64,000 bases of DNA from Actinomadura sp. J1-007 (GTDB lineage: Bacteria > Actinomycetota > Actinomycetes > Streptosporangiales > Streptosporangiaceae): the NCBI RefSeq assembly GCF_009793335.1, contig NZ_WING01000001.1:3968001-4032000 (forward strand), given 5' to 3'. Below the pieces are notes generated by a model, which saw only the letters and a list, made by a program, of their open reading frames with translations, did no database searches and had not been told where the DNA came from. This document shows positions 60,579 to 64,000 of the stretch, in pieces (the first letter of the stretch is position 1; each line of letters starts with the position of its first letter). Both the position numbers and the translations under genes were made by a program.

Positions 60579-61490
60579 TCATCGGACGGGCTCGGGGTCG
60601 GGCAGGGCCCGCGCCGCGGCCCGCCGGGCCCGCCGCCCGGCGCGCACGCCGTCCGACGTGAGCACCGCCAGCGCCGCCCAGACCAGCAGGAACCCGGCCC
60701 AGCGGCTCGCGGGCATCGCCTCGTGCTGCACCAGCAGGCCGATCAGGAACTGGAGCACCGGCGCCAGGTACTGGAGCATGCCGATCGCGCTCATCGGGAT
60801 CCGGATCGCCGCCGCGTTGAACAGCATCAGCGGGACGGCCGTCACGATCCCGGCCCCCGCGAGCAGCGTCCCGTGCCCGATCCCGTGGTGGCCGAACGCC
60901 GCGTCCCCGCGCGCCTCCAGCGTCACCGCGTACGCGATCGCGGGGACGAGCAGCACCAGCGTCTCCACCGTGAGGCTCTCCGCGGACGGCATGCCGGCGA
61001 ACTTCTTGACCAGCCCGTACAGCCCGAACGAGAACGCCAGCGTCAGCGCGATCCAGGGCGGGCGGCCGTAGTCGGCCGACAGCACCAGCACCGCCGCCGT
61101 GCCGAGCCCGACCGCCGCCCACTGCCACGCCCGCAGCCGTTCCCGGAAGATCACCACGCCGAAGACCACGGTGATCAGCGGGTTGACGAAGTAGCCGAGC
61201 GCGGCCTCGATCGTGTGCCCGGAGTTGACCGCGTAGATGTAGGTGCCCCAGTTGGCGGTGATGAACACCGCCGCGAGCGCCAGCAGCCCGAGCTGCCGCG
61301 CGGTGAGCGTCCGGATCCAGGCCCACTGCCTGCGGACGGCGAGGATCGCGACGACGGCGACCAGCGACCAGATCATCCGGTGCGCGAGGATCTCCATCGC
61401 GCCCGCCGGCTTCAGCAGCGGCCAGTAGAGCGGGAAGAGCCCCCACAGGACGTAGGCGGCGAAGCCGGCTGCCAATCCGCGACGGTCCAC
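60579..61490 (-). CDS. RarD-type EamA family transporter
   Basis: About 303 residues, ten helices. GLAAGFAAYVLWGLFPLYWP, the family signature EILAHRMIWSLV, FITANWGTYIYAVNSGHTIE and ASLGYF-like AALGYFVNPLITVVFGVVIF mark the RarD branch. Substrate unknown. GTG 61490 chosen for the GAGG 6 bases upstream; GTG 61493 or TTG 61502 are alternatives. Divergent from msrA. Confidence 0.9.
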   Translation of the reverse strand: MDRRGLAAGFAAYVLWGLFPLYWPLLKPAGAMEILAHRMIWSLVAVVAILAVRRQWAWIRTLTARQLGLLALAAVFITANWGTYIYAVNSGHTIEAALGYFVNPLITVVFGVVIFRERLRAWQWAAVGLGTAAVLVLSADYGRPPWIALTLAFSFGLYGLVKKFAGMPSAESLTVETLVLLVPAIAYAVTLEARGDAAFGHHGIGHGTLLAGAGIVTAVPLMLFNAAAIRIPMSAIGMLQYLAPVLQFLIGLLVQHEAMPASRWAGFLLVWAALAVLTSDGVRAGRRARRAAARALPDPEPVR

Positions 61491-61582
61491 CACGAGCCTC
61501 AAGATATCAGGACGTAATCAGCTAAAACGGAGACGCTCCTGACCACAGGAGGACGCGCCCGCTGCCGCGCCGCCCGGCGAGC

Positions 61583-61588
61583 TAACCT
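61583..61588 (+). promoter_or_regulatory. -10 element TAACCT for leaderless msrA
   Basis: TAACCT ends 7 bases before ATG 61596; the only purine-rich bases between (GAGG) are 3 bases from the ATG, too close for efficient Shine-Dalgarno use. Confidence 0.4.
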
Positions 61589-61595
61589 TGAGGAC

Positions 61596-62240
<645 letters not shown>

Positions 62241-62590
62241 CGGCAGACGCCATCGTTGCTTCAGGTTGGGTTTGCCTGCCAACATCCGTCCACTTCTGGA
62301 GATGACTTCCAAGGCCATCGGTTCGGGTTCGACGACTCGGATTGCCAGGACACCGCCTGCGCATGCCCGCCACCAACGACCAACGATGGGACGGCTGGTG
62401 CTCGCGCCCCGTGGCGGTTGGCCAGCATCAAACTCGAAGTGGAAGGAACGACGCATCGGCGCATCTGTATGGTGCGCCAGACAGATACTCAAAGTAGGCG
62501 AGCAACTTCAACCGCTGCCGCCTGTGTTCGCGAGCTACCAAGTGGAGTGATCATGCGCGGGCAAGACGATTACTAGCGGTACCTCTGCAG
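62241..62590. other. Lower-GC inserted patch between msrA and its displaced 3' end
   Basis: About 350 bases whose composition drops well below the flanks. Frames exist on both strands (for example plus 62266-62550 starting MGLPANIRPLLEMTS) but none resembles a known protein and codon bias is weak, so no gene is called. May be the remains of an integrated element. Confidence 0.4.
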
Positions 62591-62636
62591 GACCCCAACG
62601 CTACTGCGGCTTTGGTGGCACAGGCCTGTCTTCCCC
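62591..62636 (+). pseudogene. Displaced, diverged copy of the msrA 3' end
   Basis: GACCCCAACG, CTACTGCGGC, TTTGGTGGCACAGGCCTGTC and TTCCCC align with GTCCCCAACGGCTACTGCGG and CTAGGCGGCACCGGCCTCTC of msrA (62171-62215), with one base missing in the first block. Encodes the remnant YCGFGGTGLSSP. A terminator follows at once, as expected for the original end of msrA. Confidence 0.7.
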
Positions 62637-62660
62637 AATCGGGAGGGGCCCCTCCCGATT
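62637..62660. terminator. Perfect 24-base palindromic terminator
   Basis: AATCGGGAGGGG followed immediately by CCCCTCCCGATT, a 12-base perfect inverted repeat, 19 bases beyond the stop of the unknown gene on the minus strand and just after the msrA remnant. Likely bidirectional. Confidence 0.8.
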
Positions 62661-62679
62661 GATCCCCTGGTCTCGGAGC

Positions 62680-64000
62680 CTATTGTTTCTGTCCATGGAG
62701 GAAGGCGACGGCGAGGATGAAGGTAGCTGCAGGATCATCGATCGAATCACCGGTCGGCAGGTTCTTGGCAGAGTCGAGCACTCGTCGGGCTAGGCAGGGA
62801 CCGGACCAGTCCGCGGCAAGGGTCGCGGAGTGAACTGCCAGGTGGGGCTCTTCCTCGATGGCGTCTGCCAACGCCGGACCTATCCTCCCCAGAAAGTCGT
62901 AGATGGTTTGAAGACTGTCTTCCCCGCTCGGAGAGGTGCTGTCTAGCAGTGCGGTGACCTGGATGCCATACTCATGATCTTCGGTAGCTGTCCGTACGGT
63001 CATCATGCCGAGCATTGAGCGCAGTTTCCATGCTTCAAGCTCGTGATCGATCTCCTCATCAGGATGTTGACGAATATATTCGTCGATGGATTTTTCCCAG
63101 TCCTCCCGGTCTCGCGGACGAAGGAAGTCGCCGGAGGAGCGAGGCAGCAGGCCGTCGTTCTGGGAACTGGCATAAATCCAAGCGGGATGTATGCCCGCGC
63201 TTTCGAGTAGAGCGGTTCTCGCACGGTCGGCTGCTGCCAAGTCAAGCGGTCCATTGTCCGCGAACAGCAAGTCATCGGGTGCGGGTGGACGGCCGAGGTG
63301 TTCCTCGCGCTTGCGCTGAAAGCTTCTCATCTCTGCGGCAGCAAGCGGGCCGAGCCGAAAGACCTCGCGTCTGCGTGTTTCGACGTGAGAGTGGCCGAGT
63401 TCGAAAGCGACCTTGATGAAGAGGGTTCCTGGGCCGCCGTGCCAGTCTCGGTCTTCGCTTCTGACCGATTGGGTGAATGCGGGGAGCATGAACAGGTGGC
63501 TCACGGTGGTCAATGGATCTAGATTGAGCGGCGTCGCGCTGAGCAAGATGTCGGCCACCGGGAGCAGCGGGCTGTCCTCACGCAACCCCAATGCCCAGTC
63601 GGTCGACTGTTCGCCCAGAAGATCAAGGTCCTCATCGTCTGATGCCGCAAGTGCCGAGTACAACGCCATCAGTAGAAGCGAGCTTTCGTCGCAGACAGGT
63701 AGGCCAGCATTGATGAACAACGATAGTCCGGTGGCCAGCTCCTCCGCACAAGTGTTCTCATAAGTTGGTCCCAGATCGAACTCTGAGAGCAGGCGGTGGG
63801 CCTCTCGCTGCGCTTTCGCGGAAGGGGTGGGGAGTTCGAGGTCGGGCGGTGGGCCATGGCCGAACCGGGCATCAGCGAGGGCGCGGTTGGGCAGCAGAGC
63901 GGCAGGCAGCCTAGGCTGATCGAGTCCCGCCTTCTCGATACGCGCGGCCAAGCGGAGCAGCACGGTGGGGTCGTCGACCGGAAGTCCGAGTTCTCGACTG
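62680..64000 (-). CDS. Unknown protein, partial at the right edge
   Basis: At least 439 residues on the minus strand, open to the window end (SRELGLPVDDPTVLLRLAAR continues beyond the GTG at 63963, so the true start is outside). No family recognised. It is acidic and mostly helical (LLSEFDLGPTYENTCAEELA, ESSLLLMALYSALAASDDED, DWEKSIDEYIRQHPDEEID). Third-position G/C is clearly lower than in the rest of the window, suggesting recent acquisition together with the neighbouring patch. Confidence 0.7.
   Translation of the reverse strand, partial: SRELGLPVDDPTVLLRLAARIEKAGLDQPRLPAALLPNRALADARFGHGPPPDLELPTPSAKAQREAHRLLSEFDLGPTYENTCAEELATGLSLFINAGLPVCDESSLLLMALYSALAASDDEDLDLLGEQSTDWALGLREDSPLLPVADILLSATPLNLDPLTTVSHLFMLPAFTQSVRSEDRDWHGGPGTLFIKVAFELGHSHVETRRREVFRLGPLAAAEMRSFQRKREEHLGRPPAPDDLLFADNGPLDLAAADRARTALLESAGIHPAWIYASSQNDGLLPRSSGDFLRPRDREDWEKSIDEYIRQHPDEEIDHELEAWKLRSMLGMMTVRTATEDHEYGIQVTALLDSTSPSGEDSLQTIYDFLGRIGPALADAIEEEPHLAVHSATLAADWSGPCLARRVLDSAKNLPTGDSIDDPAATFILAVAFLHGQKQ

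Noticed and set aside
62266..62550. A 94-codon frame downstream of msrA as a gene
   Set aside because: No ribosome binding site, weak codon bias, no recognisable domain, and competing frames of similar length on the other strand.

Overview
The window is 64 kb of very high-GC DNA (roughly 73 % by eye, strongly G/C-biased third codon positions, many GTG and TTG starts, ATGA/GTGA stop-start overlaps). Gene content points to a morphologically complex actinomycete: bldC, a bldN-type ECF sigma factor, a bdtA-like excisionase-fold regulator, a Cvn 'conservon', ribosomal protein bS22, and a rex-hemA-hemC-hemD-hemB block next to an epimerase/acyltransferase pair in the order also known from Mycobacterium (Rv0500A-Rv0512) and Streptomyces (around SCO3315-SCO3330). 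A member of the Streptosporangiales such as Actinomadura would fit, but the sequence alone does not fix the genus.

Layout. 1-7.2 kb: partial esterase, acuC deacetylase, a phosphatase, bdtA-like regulator, an orphan gene, bS22, NAD-dependent epimerase and PlsC-type acyltransferase. 7.2-11 kb: HAD phosphatase, a short possible anti-sigma remnant and a BldN-like sigma factor (all minus), then a membrane protein with a C-terminal ABM domain and a glutaredoxin-like protein. 11-18 kb: Rex and the tetrapyrrole operon, then a primase/polymerase-like protein. 18-26.7 kb: a predicted pseudokinase, hemL, a DapA-like aldolase, an EamA exporter with a divergent LysR regulator, a second Ser/Thr kinase and a hypothetical gene. 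26.7-31.4 kb: phosphoglycerate-mutase-like protein and the System II cytochrome c maturation operon (TlpA/ResA, CcdA, ResB, CcsB). 31.5-35 kb: PLDc_N protein, a lethal-factor-like metalloprotease with a small partner, bldC, threonine dehydratase-like enzyme, DUF4229. 35-54.4 kb: a respiratory block of menG, menJ-like reductase, the complete nuoA-N complex I operon and a long-chain polyprenyl diphosphate synthase. 54.6-60.5 kb: a conservon reduced to cvnB-C-D plus only the tail of cvnA, a class II/class I terpene cyclase pair and a secreted protein. 60.6-64 kb: RarD-type transporter, msrA, an inserted lower-GC patch with a displaced copy of the msrA 3' end, and an unknown gene running off the right edge.

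How it fits together. Haem synthesis, cytochrome c maturation, menaquinone modification and NADH dehydrogenase are encoded side by side. Two near-perfect Rex operators (upstream of rex, and upstream of the menJ-like gene that precedes nuoA) suggest NADH/NAD+ redox control of both ends. Three developmental regulators lie within 30 kb.

A caution. At about a dozen places a conserved protein continues in the next frame, always consistent with one missing base in a G or C run (including in essential-type genes nuoE and nuoN). This looks like systematic sequencing/assembly deletion rather than real gene decay, and those genes are annotated here across the break. No rRNA, tRNA or convincing CRISPR array was seen.
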